Assembly (NCBI RefSeq): GCF_018332695.1
Contig: NZ_BOQN01000049.1
Location: 1-64,000, forward strand
DNA from: Paractinoplanes toevensis
GTDB taxonomy: Bacteria; Actinomycetota; Actinomycetes; Mycobacteriales; Micromonosporaceae
Length of the DNA stretch: 64,000 nucleotides
Reading direction: 5' to 3'
This document shows positions 53,533 to 61,837 of this stretch, in pieces. Below the pieces are notes generated by a model. The model worked only from the letters and a program-made list of their open reading frames with translations. It was not told where the DNA came from and ran no database searches. The first letter of the stretch is position 1, and each line of letters begins with the position of its first letter. The position numbers were made by a program, and so were the translations under genes.

Positions 53533-54891
53533 TCAGAAGCCGACCTTGAACGTCGCGTCCTGCTTCTCGGCGGTGGTGCTGATCGGATCGATGCGCAGCA
53601 CGTAGTTGGAGTGCCGCAGGTATCGATCCGGGTAGTTGTACGAGCGGAACGACGTCCACGAGCTGTCGGCCAGGCCGGCCACCCGGTAGAACGTCGCGTC
53701 ACCCTTGAAGGCGGTCGAGCCGTCGCTGGCCGCCAGCTGGATCGCGTAGCTGTAGTGCCGCAGGTACATGGTCGGGTAGTTCACCGACTGGAACGAGACG
53801 CCCGCACCGTCGGCCAGCCCGGGAACCAGTTTCCACTGCTGGTCCTGCCACTGGTCGAACGGATACTCGTCGATCCGGCCGACGTTGCTGTAGTGCCGGA
53901 TGTAGCGACCCGGGTAGTTGTACGACTTGACCCGGTTCCAGGCCGGCGTGCCGGTCGCCAGTAGGTTGCTGAGCTCGCTCGCGGTGATCGGCGTGATGCC
54001 CAGATGCTTGGAGTTCAGCGGCTGGGTGTAGCTGCGGTCGTTGAGCAGGGTCCAGCTGCCGGTCGACAGCGAGCTGGTCGACCAGGCGAAGAACCGGCCG
54101 TTCGGGCTGTAGGTGTCGCCCCACAGCGTGTACCCGTTGCCGGACAGCGCCGGTGCCAGCTGCGGTGCCTCGACGCCCCGGCCGGGGTTGATCACGCTGG
54201 TGTAGGTGGTGAAGCTGCCCGGGTTGAGCGTCGAGGACCGGGCACCGAACAGGCCGCCCGTCCCGCGGTAGTAGAAGTAGTTCACCCCGCCCTGGCTGAC
54301 CAGGTTGCCGTCGATGACGTCGGTGCCGTTGTCGAAGAACACCGTGCCCTCGGTGGCCGTCCGGAAGTCGGTCGTGTAACTCACCATGATCACGTTGTGG
54401 CCGCCGACCACGGACGAGTAGATGACGCCGTACCGGCCGCGCGAAGCGTCCCAGAACGCCTCGGGTGCCCACGAGTGGGTGGACAGCGAGTTGACCTTCA
54501 GCCGGCGGTAGTTGGTGAAGGACCGCAGATCGGTGGAGTCCCAGACGTGGATGTACTGGCTGTTGTAGCTCCAGTCGGTGCCCTTCAGATCGGTGGCCAG
54601 CACCTCGAACGTGCCGTCCTGCTTGCGCAGGATGTAGGGATCCCGCAGACCTTGCGCTCCGGCCGTGGGGGTGACGACCGGGTTGTTCTGGTTGAGCGGG
54701 GTCCAGTTGAGGCCGTCGCTGCTGACCGCGACGTGCAGGCCGTAGTTGGCGGCGGACATGTTGGGGGATTCGGTGAAGTACGCCATGGCATAGCCGGCGT
54801 AGGTGGCTGCGGCAGCGGGGGAGGCGGCACCGAAGACCAGAGCGAGTACGGCGGCGAGGACGGTGCCGCCGATCTTGCGTACGGAGGACAT
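53533..54891 (-). CDS. Secreted GH43-family arabinanase/arabinofuranosidase-like enzyme with AbfB domain
   Basis: A 452-residue protein with Sec signal peptide (cleavage after AAAA near residue 29). The catalytic five-bladed propeller begins YAGYAMAYFTESPNMSAANY and contains GLRDPYILRKQDGTFEVLAT, THSWAPEAFWDASRGRYGVI and DVIDGNLVSQGGVNYFYYRG. The last ~140 residues are an AbfB-type arabinose-binding beta-trefoil (SYNYPGRYIRHYSNVGRIDE, SVNYPTMYLRHYSYAIQL, SYNYPDRYLRHSNYVLRID). It acts on arabinan or arabinoxylan outside the cell. A LacI-type palindrome lies at its start. Confidence 0.88.
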   Translation of the reverse strand: MSSVRKIGGTVLAAVLALVFGAASPAAAATYAGYAMAYFTESPNMSAANYGLHVAVSSDGLNWTPLNQNNPVVTPTAGAQGLRDPYILRKQDGTFEVLATDLKGTDWSYNSQYIHVWDSTDLRSFTNYRRLKVNSLSTHSWAPEAFWDASRGRYGVIYSSVVGGHNVIMVSYTTDFRTATEGTVFFDNGTDVIDGNLVSQGGVNYFYYRGTGGLFGARSSTLNPGSFTTYTSVINPGRGVEAPQLAPALSGNGYTLWGDTYSPNGRFFAWSTSSLSTGSWTLLNDRSYTQPLNSKHLGITPITASELSNLLATGTPAWNRVKSYNYPGRYIRHYSNVGRIDEYPFDQWQDQQWKLVPGLADGAGVSFQSVNYPTMYLRHYSYAIQLAASDGSTAFKGDATFYRVAGLADSSWTSFRSYNYPDRYLRHSNYVLRIDPISTTAEKQDATFKVGF

Positions 54892-54892
54892 G

Positions 54893-54904
54893 GTTAACGT
54901 TAAC
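54893..54904. promoter_or_regulatory. LacI-type operator at the GH43 start
   Basis: GTTAACGTTAAC is a perfect palindrome located 2 bases upstream of the GH43 ATG. LacI-family regulators of sugar genes in actinobacteria bind sites like this. The LacI gene at 57265 has a related TTAACG half-site in its leader. Confidence 0.6.
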
Positions 54905-54915
54905 AACGACCACTA

Positions 54916-56493
54916 TCAATGGAAAGAGTGGATCGTCTCCATGCCCGTGTCGTACCGCCGCCAGGTGCCCTTACCTGCGGATTTGGCCGCGTACATGGCA
55001 ACGTCGGCGCGCCGGATGACCGCCGAGACGCCCTCGCCCGGCTCGGCCGCGGCCGAGCCGATGCTGGCGTTGGCGGTGATCATCGTCCCGGAGATCGCCA
55101 CCGGCACGGCGAACGCGGCGAGCAGCCGCTGGGCGGTCTGCTCGGCCTCCGGCCCGGTGCAGCCGCGCAGCAGGATGCCGAACTCGTCGCCGCCGAAGCG
55201 CGCCGGCAGGTCGCCGTCGCGCACCGCGCCCCGCATCTTGTCCGCCACCGAGATCAGCAGCTCGTCGCCGGCCGCGTGCCCGAGTGTGTCGTTGACCTGT
55301 TTAAACCCGTCCAGGTCGATGAGCAGCACCGAGGTGCGGGACGAGTCCGCGTCCAGCTCCGCCTCGAGCTGCTCGTGGAAGTGGGTGCGGTTGGCCAGCC
55401 CGGTCAACCCGTCGGTGAGCGCCTGGTGGCGCAGCCTCGTCTCGTGCTCGCGCAGCCGCTCGATCAGGTCGGTGTTGTCGTGGAACGCGACCAGCTGCCG
55501 GGCCGCGACCAGCGCGCAGATCAGCCCGAGGCCGACCACCACGCCCCACAGCTGGAAGTCGGCGCCGCCCGGCAGCACCACCAGCAGTGCGCTGAAGACG
55601 ATCGCGATCGCGCCGTACGGCATCAGGCTGTACGGCTTGCGCCGCCGTTCGGCGAACGGCGCCGGATCGGACTTGGCGATCACCACCTGGATACGCGGGC
55701 CGAGGGCGATCAGCAGCGACGGCAGCAACCGCACGAGGTAGACGTAGGCGGGCAGGTGATCGGCGGCGGGCGGGGCGACGAAGAAGCCGACCGCGGTGAA
55801 CACGGCCGCGCCCATCATCGTGACGGCGGCGGCTTTGCGCATCGGAGCGTTGCCACTCAAGATCATCTTGATCGCGGCGAAGCAACCGGTGATGGCCGCG
55901 ACCGCCGCGAGCAGGCTCGCGAACAGATCGGTGCGGTCGGTCTCGCCCGGCTTGATCGCGAAACACCAGGCCACCACCGCGCCGGCGACCAGCACCGAGG
56001 CCGAGTCGAGCCAGAATGCGAGCCGTGCCCGCCCGGTTCGTCCCGGGTGCGGATGGAGCAGCATCGCCAGCACGACGATCACCAGCCCCACGGCGAAACA
56101 GGTGGACTGCACGATGCCGCCGGTCGTCGACCAGGTGCCGGGCGGACTGGTGAAGGTCGCGATCGTCTGCATCGTGTCCCCGACCAGGAACAGCGAGCCG
56201 ACGCCGGTCAGCACCCGCCAGAAACGGCGAATGGCCCCGGTGGCGAGGCGGAAGACCTGCCAGGACGAGAACGTGAGCAGCGCGTCCAGCGGCAGCTGGA
56301 ACGTCCAGAAGGTGCGCACCTGCCAGTCGGTGTCGCCGGTCAACGCGAAGAACAGCACCGTCGCCAGCAGGGTCCAGGAGATCGCCGCGATCAGGACGGG
56401 GTCACGACGGAGCTCCGGCGCCTGGCTGAGCCACCGCCGCACCGTTCTCGCACCGTCCACGCTCGTCCTCATCGACCGGGACCGGCCCGCCAT
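54916..56493 (-). CDS. Membrane diguanylate cyclase (GGDEF)
   Basis: A 525-residue protein from the ATG at 56493 (an ATG at 56472 and one at 56580 are alternatives). The N-terminal ~340 residues hold ~9-10 membrane helices. The C-terminal GGDEF domain (~360-525) contains LTDGLTGLANRTHFHEQLEA, DLDGFKQVNDTLGHAAGD and FGGDEFGILLRG with the active-site GGDEF at ~433. An RDGD immediately before (RxxD five residues upstream) is a canonical inhibitory I-site, so product inhibition by c-di-GMP is expected. No EAL partner. Ends 12 bases before the GH43 operator. Confidence 0.92.
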   Translation of the reverse strand: MAGRSRSMRTSVDGARTVRRWLSQAPELRRDPVLIAAISWTLLATVLFFALTGDTDWQVRTFWTFQLPLDALLTFSSWQVFRLATGAIRRFWRVLTGVGSLFLVGDTMQTIATFTSPPGTWSTTGGIVQSTCFAVGLVIVVLAMLLHPHPGRTGRARLAFWLDSASVLVAGAVVAWCFAIKPGETDRTDLFASLLAAVAAITGCFAAIKMILSGNAPMRKAAAVTMMGAAVFTAVGFFVAPPAADHLPAYVYLVRLLPSLLIALGPRIQVVIAKSDPAPFAERRRKPYSLMPYGAIAIVFSALLVVLPGGADFQLWGVVVGLGLICALVAARQLVAFHDNTDLIERLREHETRLRHQALTDGLTGLANRTHFHEQLEAELDADSSRTSVLLIDLDGFKQVNDTLGHAAGDELLISVADKMRGAVRDGDLPARFGGDEFGILLRGCTGPEAEQTAQRLLAAFAVPVAISGTMITANASIGSAAAEPGEGVSAVIRRADVAMYAAKSAGKGTWRRYDTGMETIHSFH

Positions 56494-56599
56494 GAGGTTC
56501 TTTGTGAATTTCGATCTTTGCAAGGCCCTTCCAAGGCGCTTGAGCTGGTGATATTCACATCCGCCATACAGGTTTTGCAAGATATTTCAGAAACTGATT

Positions 56600-57180
56600 G
56601 ACGTATAGCCGCCGTGCCGTTCTTGCGGCGAGCGACCTGGTCGCGTTCACCGTCCACGACCTCAAGCGCGACGCAACCACACTGCGGTTCCTTGGCGGCA
56701 GCAGGTACACGCTGGCCAACTACTTCCTGCTGGCCTACCCGTACGGTCAGCCGTTGGTCTACGACGGCTTCGTCTTCCCGACCGCTAACACCGGCCAGTC
56801 CCCGCCCGCCGACGCCGGCGGTTTCGTCACCGACACCAACTGCACCAACGGCGCCTGGCAGTGCATCACCCAGTCCACTGGAGTAAAAGGCATGGTCGGC
56901 TGGCACAACGCCACCGCCGCCGTCACCACGGTCTCCGACTTCACCGCTACGTCGTCGGTAACGTCCCGGCCCTCGGCAGCTGGGCCCCCGCGGCCGCCAT
57001 CCCGCTGACCGCCGCCGGCACCACCTGGAGCCGTGCGGTCGGCGTACCGAAGAGCACCGGCTCGAATACAAGTACATCAAGAAGGACGCGTCCGGGACCG
57101 TCACCTGGGAGTCCGGGAGCAACCGGACATACGCCGCCGGAACGGCGGCCACCTACAGCACCGCCGACACCTGGAAGTAA
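56600..57180 (+). pseudogene. Relic of a secreted alpha-amylase (domain C plus CBM20 starch-binding domain)
   Basis: In one frame DLVAFTVHDLKRDATTLRFL, YTLANYFLLAYPYGQPLVYD, GFVTDTNCTNGAWQCITQ and VGWHNATAAVTTVSDFTATS match the C-terminal part of the actinobacterial GH13 alpha-amylase. Near 56950 the reading changes frame (RYVVGNVPALGSWAPAAAIP) and near 57070 again (EYKYIKKDASGTVTWESGSN to TWK and TAA at 57178-57180), giving the CBM20 C-terminus. The catalytic barrel is absent and two frameshifts are present. A terminator hairpin follows. Confidence 0.85.
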
Positions 57181-57188
57181 CCGGCAGA

Positions 57189-57225
57189 CACGCCGGTCGT
57201 GGGCCATCCGGCCACGACCGGCGTG
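57189..57225 (+). terminator. Terminator hairpin after the amylase relic
   Basis: Perfect 14-base arms (57189-57202, 57212-57225) around a 9-base loop, eight bases after the relic's TAA; probably the surviving terminator of the original amylase gene. Confidence 0.75.
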
Positions 57226-57264
57226 GTCGACGCACCAAAATTAACGAAGGGTTATTGTGACCGC

Positions 57265-58320
57265 ATGCGTGCACGTCTCTCGGATATCGCCCGACAGGCG
57301 GGCGTCAGCGAGGCGACGGTGTCGCGCGTCCTCAACGACCGTCCCGGCGTCTCGGCCGACACCCGCCAGGCAGTCCTGACCGCCCTCGATGTCCTCGGCT
57401 ACGAACGCCCCGAACGCCTGCACAAGCGCAGCGCGGGCCTGGTCGGCCTGATCGTCCCCGAACTGGAGAACCCGATCTTCCCGGCCTTCGCCCAGATCGT
57501 CGAATCGGCCCTGGCCCAAACCGGCTTCACACCCGTCCTCTGCACCCAGACCCCGGGCGGCGTGACCGAAGACGAATACCTGGAAATGCTCCTCGACCGT
57601 CAGGTCAGCGGCATCGTCTTCGTGGCCGGCCTGCACGCCGACACCACCGCCGACCACGACCGCTACCAGCGCCTGATCGACCGCCCCCTGCCGATAGTGT
57701 TCGTCAACGGCTACGCCGACGGCATCTCGGCCCCGTTCATCTCCTGCGACGACAAGCAGGCAGCCGAGTCGGCGGTCTCCCACCTGGCCGCCCTGGGCCA
57801 CGAGCGCATCGGTTTCGTCTCCGGTCCCGGCCGCTTCACCGCGGTGCAGCGAAAGCTCGACGGCTACCACAGCGCGATGAGCCGCCACGTCCCGTCCTAC
57901 GACCGCCGTCCCCCCGACGAACTGGTGGCACTGACCCTGTTCGGCGTGGAGGGCGGCGAGGTGGCGGCGGGCCAACTCCTGGACCGGGACGTGACGGCGC
58001 TGGTGTGCGGTTCCGACCTGATGGCCCTGGGCGCGATCCGGGCCGCCCATCGCCGTGGCCTGCATGTGCCCCGCGACCTGTCCGTGGTCGGCTTCGACGA
58101 CTCCCCGCTGATCGCGTTCACCGACCCGCCGCTGACCACGCTCCGCCAGCCGGTCGCGGCCATGGGTAACGCTGCTGTTCGTGCTCTCGTCGATGAGATC
58201 CATGGGCATGCCGCTCCTCGGTCGGAGTATGTGTTTCCGGCTGAGCTTGTGGTTCGGGGGTCTACTGCGGCTGCTCCTGCTCGGCGGATCTCCAAGCAGG
58301 CCCATATCCCTGCGGCTTGA
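57265..58320 (+). CDS. LacI-family transcriptional regulator
   Basis: A 351-residue regulator: N-terminal LacI helix-turn-helix (LSDIARQAGVSEATVSRVLN) and hinge, then the periplasmic-binding-protein-like sensor (GLIVPELENPIFPAFAQIVE, GHERIGFVSGPGRFTAV, DLMALGAIRAAHRRGL, SVVGFDDSPLIAFTDPPLTT). ATG at 57265. Its leader contains TTAACG (57241), a half of the palindrome at the GH43 start. Once possibly the MalR-like repressor of the adjacent decayed amylase; GH43 is a live candidate target. Confidence 0.92.
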   Translation: MRARLSDIARQAGVSEATVSRVLNDRPGVSADTRQAVLTALDVLGYERPERLHKRSAGLVGLIVPELENPIFPAFAQIVESALAQTGFTPVLCTQTPGGVTEDEYLEMLLDRQVSGIVFVAGLHADTTADHDRYQRLIDRPLPIVFVNGYADGISAPFISCDDKQAAESAVSHLAALGHERIGFVSGPGRFTAVQRKLDGYHSAMSRHVPSYDRRPPDELVALTLFGVEGGEVAAGQLLDRDVTALVCGSDLMALGAIRAAHRRGLHVPRDLSVVGFDDSPLIAFTDPPLTTLRQPVAAMGNAAVRALVDEIHGHAAPRSEYVFPAELVVRGSTAAAPARRISKQAHIPAA

Positions 58321-58341
58321 GGCTTCCATTTTCCTTGCGCT

Positions 58342-58425
58342 GGGACGGTTGGGGGCCGGGAGTGACCATGCTGGGCGGTAAAGCATCTATGCCCTGCATG
58401 GCCACTCCCGGCCCCCAGCCGTCCC
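58342..58425. terminator. Very long hairpin between convergent LacI and lipase genes
   Basis: A 29-base inverted repeat (58342-58370 and 58397-58425) with two G:U-type mismatches and a 26-base loop, 22 bases after the LacI stop and 28 bases before the lipase stop. Works as bidirectional terminator; its length is unusual and may derive from a small repeat element. Confidence 0.75.
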
Positions 58426-58452
58426 ACCGTAAGCGCGGCACGGCCCAAAAGA

Positions 58453-59556
58453 TCAACTAAAGCGAGCGGCAATCCAGGTAACAACCGTCCCAGCCGAGAG
58501 AACCACAGCCGAGTCATGAGAAGCCCCAGCCAACTCAACATAAGAAACCGGCTGAGAGTAAGCCTGCAACTGAGGCAGCAACAGATCATGGGTGATGAAC
58601 TGCGGCACGGCCTCATCGTCCGACCCCTGGACGATCAGGATCGGAGCGGTAGGCGAGGTTTGAGCGGGATTATCGTAGTGCGCCAGCTTCGTGACCACCG
58701 AAGCAGGCAACGCCCCGCCGACCAGAAGCTGCGAGGCCGTCAGGTCCTGGTACGACGCCAGGATCTCGTTGAGACACCCCGTCGTGAGGGTCGACGTCTT
58801 CGTCTTGGCCTGTGCCGCCAGCACCGTGTTCGGGTTGAACGTCGGGTCGACCGCGGCGAGTCCGTACAGGCCCATCACCAGGTACCCCTGTCCCGGCGTG
58901 CCCGGGATGATCGGTGCCAGGGCGTCCACGTTGGAGACCGGCGCGATCGTGGCGGTGCCGCGCAGCACCAGGTTGCCGTCGTAGGACGGGGCGATCTGGC
59001 TGGCGAACAGCGCGGCCTGGCCGCCCTGCGAGTGGCCGTCGATGACGTACTGGGTGGAGAGCGCGGAGTCCAGGTTGCGGGCGGCTTTGACGCTGTCGAT
59101 GACCGAGCGGGCTTCGCTGCCGCCGATCAGGTAGGGGTGGGACTGGGTGGTGCCGAGTCCGGGGTAGTCGGTCGCGGCGACGGTCCAGCCCTTTTCGAGC
59201 AGGGCGGCGACGGCGACGCGGGCTTCGGGCCAGAACACGGCCTGGCTGGTGGAGGGCGCGCACTGGTCGGCGAGGCCGGTGGTGCCGTGGGCCCATGCGA
59301 CGGTGCGGTTCTTCTTGTTGCTCTTGGGCGTGAGGATCAGGCCGGTGGCCACGATCAGCGCGCCGTTGAGGTCGGTGGTGACGTATTGGATGCGCTTGCC
59401 GGTCGCCACCGGCGTCAGTTCGGGGGGCAGCGTCGCCGTCGCCGAGCTGAGCACCATCCCGGGCAGGGAGGCGGCCGAGGCCGGTCCGGCTGGTGCGACG
59501 GCGATGCCGCAAACGGCCAAGATAACGACCAGTAGTAAGCGCGGGCTTGTTTTCAC
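58453..59556 (-). CDS. Secreted lipase (LIP family)
   Basis: A 367-residue secretory lipase with signal peptide (KTSPRLLLVVILAVCGIAVA, cleavage after ASA near residue 29). Catalytic Ser in DGHSQGGQAALFASQ near residue 175; likely Asp in VQGSDDEAVPQF and His in AGASHDSAVVL. Two mid-protein Cys (ADQCAPS, TTGCLNE) probably form a disulfide. GTG start at 59556. Hydrolyses triacylglycerols or similar esters. Stands alone. Confidence 0.88.
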   Translation of the reverse strand: MKTSPRLLLVVILAVCGIAVAPAGPASAASLPGMVLSSATATLPPELTPVATGKRIQYVTTDLNGALIVATGLILTPKSNKKNRTVAWAHGTTGLADQCAPSTSQAVFWPEARVAVAALLEKGWTVAATDYPGLGTTQSHPYLIGGSEARSVIDSVKAARNLDSALSTQYVIDGHSQGGQAALFASQIAPSYDGNLVLRGTATIAPVSNVDALAPIIPGTPGQGYLVMGLYGLAAVDPTFNPNTVLAAQAKTKTSTLTTGCLNEILASYQDLTASQLLVGGALPASVVTKLAHYDNPAQTSPTAPILIVQGSDDEAVPQFITHDLLLPQLQAYSQPVSYVELAGASHDSAVVLSAGTVVTWIAARFS

Positions 59557-60642
59557 GCGTGTTCCATTCCCGTGAGTAGGGTTGATGATCTGAGCCGGGC
59601 CAAAGCGTATGGCGATTACCAACCGCACTTGAAGTACGCAGATGCGTAGTCCTTCTGGTACTGGTCTCCGAGTACTGATCCAGAGGTAGACCGAAAAAAG
59701 AAACGCGGCACCCGGATATTCCGATTCATTCCGAGATATTCGAGCCGTCCCAAATTCAAGATCAAGGCCCGTGATGGGTACGCCGTGGGCCGGCGATTCC
59801 GCAGGCTGTGGGCTACCTGGCCGCTCGCCGAAGATCGTTCGTCGATCGAGGGAAGCCCTACTCGGCGTGATCGTCAGGCCTTTCTCACCTTCGACCGACG
59901 TGACCGATTCGGATAAGTACCCCACAGGGCCGCTCACATAGCCGGACACAGCCTGCTACCTGCTCAGATCCTGCCCGGTGTCCACTGAGGGCGATCCGCT
60001 AGGGGGTGACGATGCATTCCGATCGACCGCCGGTGACCCCGATCGAGATGACGTTGCGTATCCGCGGGCCGTTTGGGGTGTCAGCGGACGTTCCGGCGGG
60101 GCGAAACGCGAACTTTTGCGCTTGGCGCTAACCTCCGGAGGCGCCGTCGAGTGCACCTTTGCGCAGGTGGTGACGGGGGTCGCGAAGGATGATCGTCGGG
60201 TTAGGACGGCGCGGTGCCGGCGGCCCGCCGGGTGATCGTCGGGCGGGCCGGAACTCACTCACGGCGGCCGTCGTCACTTGCTCTTCGGCAAGGAGAAGTT
60301 CCAGGTAAATAGCACCGCCGGCCGCTGTGGAAGCGGCCGGCGGCGGTTGCGTTCAAGATCTTTGCCGGAAGATCTGTCGGTCAAATGATCACCACTTATT
60401 GATCTCTTCGGGGCGGCCCGGAATCGTCGCGGTGAGGCATTGGGGGGTGTCGGCGGTAATTGGCCGCCGGCCCGCAACTTGCACGGATTCGGGCGCAGTG
60501 GAGGCTCCGCGCGGCGATTGGCACATTCAATCGGCGAACACGCATTGTGTTGGCGGCGTCACTGTTCGTACTCTGTTGAGCACTAGATCATTGATCGGTG
60601 TGAGTGCGAGCAAGCGGGCCGCGTCCCGCGGGGGAGCAGAAC
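59557..60642. other. 1.1-kb intergenic stretch without recognisable gene
   Basis: Lower G/C patches near 59640-59760 and 60380-60600. Short frames at 59978-60235 (plus) and 59956-60258 (minus) lack codon bias and a start site. It contains the hairpin at 60315-60343 and presumably the promoters of the lipase and of the GNAT gene. I see no RNA gene or repeat in it. Confidence 0.6.
60315..60343. terminator. Terminator-like hairpin in the gene-free stretch
   Basis: Perfect 12-base arms (60315-60326, 60332-60343) around GTGGA, with TTG following. No gene ends near it, so it may terminate a decayed gene or an untranslated RNA. Confidence 0.55.
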
Positions 60643-61194
60643 ATGCTTATCAAAGTCGTCGACCAGATCGTGGATGAAGATCTGCACAGCGCTGCATGGC
60701 GCCTCTACCAAGACGCGTTCGACGAACTGAACACGCTCGCGGTGCAGCGGCACATGATGTTCCCGTCGGAGTTCGACGAGGTCATGCGCGACAGCCGCGT
60801 CAGCAAGTATCTTGCTCTCACTGACGAGGGCCACCTGTGCGGGGTCGCCACCTACACCAACGACCTCGACGCAGTGCCGTTGATCGCTCCTCAGTACTTC
60901 GAGCGCCATTGGCCTGAACACTACGCCAGCCGCAAGATTTGGTACATCGGCTTCGTGGCAGTAAGCCCGGAGCACCAGGGGCGCGAGGCGTTCGCGCAGC
61001 TGGTCGAGCAGATGTACCTGGTCGCAGCAACCCAGAACGGCCTGGTCGGGCTGGACATCTGCAGCTACAACGACGATGTCCGCCACATGTCCCGGATCTT
61101 CCGGCTCATGATCAGCCGGGTGACCGACAACATGCGGTTCAGCCGGATCGACCAGCAGTCCTTCTGGCTCTACGAGTTCCCGTCGGCCGCATAG
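60643..61194 (+). CDS. GNAT-like acetyltransferase
   Basis: A 183-residue protein with a GNAT-like core: CGVATYTNDLDAVPLIAPQY, then WYIGFVAVSPEHQGREAFAQ (motif A, with HQGREA acetyl-CoA loop) and LVGLDICSYNDD. The ATG follows GGGGGAG by six bases. The larger N-terminal helical part is not typical and the substrate is unknown. G/C slightly lower than neighbours. Convergent with the next GNAT gene. Confidence 0.75.
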   Translation: MLIKVVDQIVDEDLHSAAWRLYQDAFDELNTLAVQRHMMFPSEFDEVMRDSRVSKYLALTDEGHLCGVATYTNDLDAVPLIAPQYFERHWPEHYASRKIWYIGFVAVSPEHQGREAFAQLVEQMYLVAATQNGLVGLDICSYNDDVRHMSRIFRLMISRVTDNMRFSRIDQQSFWLYEFPSAA

Positions 61195-61209
61195 CGGATC
61201 TGGTCGGCC

Positions 61210-61821
61210 TCAGTCCAAAGGCGGCCTCCACATCGTCCAGAGCGGTGGCCCGTCGGGTAGGTCGATCACGGACCGGACCTGATATCCGTGTCGCAGGTAC
61301 AGGTCGCGGTTACGCGGGTCGTTCGCCTCGAGATAGGCGGGCAACCCGGCCGCGTCGAGCCGGCGATGGTGCCGGCGCAGAAGCGTGCTGCCCAGCCCGA
61401 GGTTCTGCCGATCGGGCCGGACGGCGAGAAATGCAAGGTAGTGGTGCGGTTCGGTGGGGTGCTCAGCCTCCATCGCCGCGTCCAGAAGGCACATGCGGTC
61501 GTGTGCCTCGCCGGCGATCTCCTTGAGCCGGCGGTCGTAGTCGACCGGAGACGGCAGCTCGGAGGTGAGTGGGAACCAGAGGGCGGCACCGGTCAACCGG
61601 CCGGTGTCGTCCTTTGTCGCGTAGATCTCCCCGTACCGCAGGGTGTGCTCGATGAAGATCGCGAAGTAGTCGGGACTTCCCTTGTGGCGCACGCCGTCGT
61701 CGGGTTGCAGCCACCGGGCGACCGGCCCGTCGTGCATGGCAGCGGCGACGAGATCGGTGAGTTCGGTGGCATCGACGGTCGCGACGCTGCGGATCACCAG
61801 ATCGTGGACGGCGTGCGTCAT
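61210..61821 (-). CDS. GNAT family N-acetyltransferase
   Basis: A 203-residue GNAT protein: LAFLAVRPDRQNLGLGSTLL (motif A, RxxGxG-like with QNLGLG) and AYLEANDPRNRDLYLRHGYQ (motif B). The ATG at 61821 follows AAGGAGA by eight bases. Small-molecule or protein acetylation; substrate unknown. Starts 17 bases downstream of the APC permease stop on the same strand, so they may be co-transcribed. Confidence 0.88.
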   Translation of the reverse strand: MTHAVHDLVIRSVATVDATELTDLVAAAMHDGPVARWLQPDDGVRHKGSPDYFAIFIEHTLRYGEIYATKDDTGRLTGAALWFPLTSELPSPVDYDRRLKEIAGEAHDRMCLLDAAMEAEHPTEPHHYLAFLAVRPDRQNLGLGSTLLRRHHRRLDAAGLPAYLEANDPRNRDLYLRHGYQVRSVIDLPDGPPLWTMWRPPLD

Positions 61822-61837
61822 CGCAGGCGTCTCCTTG

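Noticed and set aside
57033..57260. Short plus-strand frame after the amylase relic
   Set aside because: The CBM20 reading lies in another frame; this one is a shadow of it and of the LacI leader.
59978..60235. Small plus-strand frame in the gene-free stretch
   Set aside because: No ribosome-binding site, no codon bias, and an overlapping minus-strand frame of equal quality.
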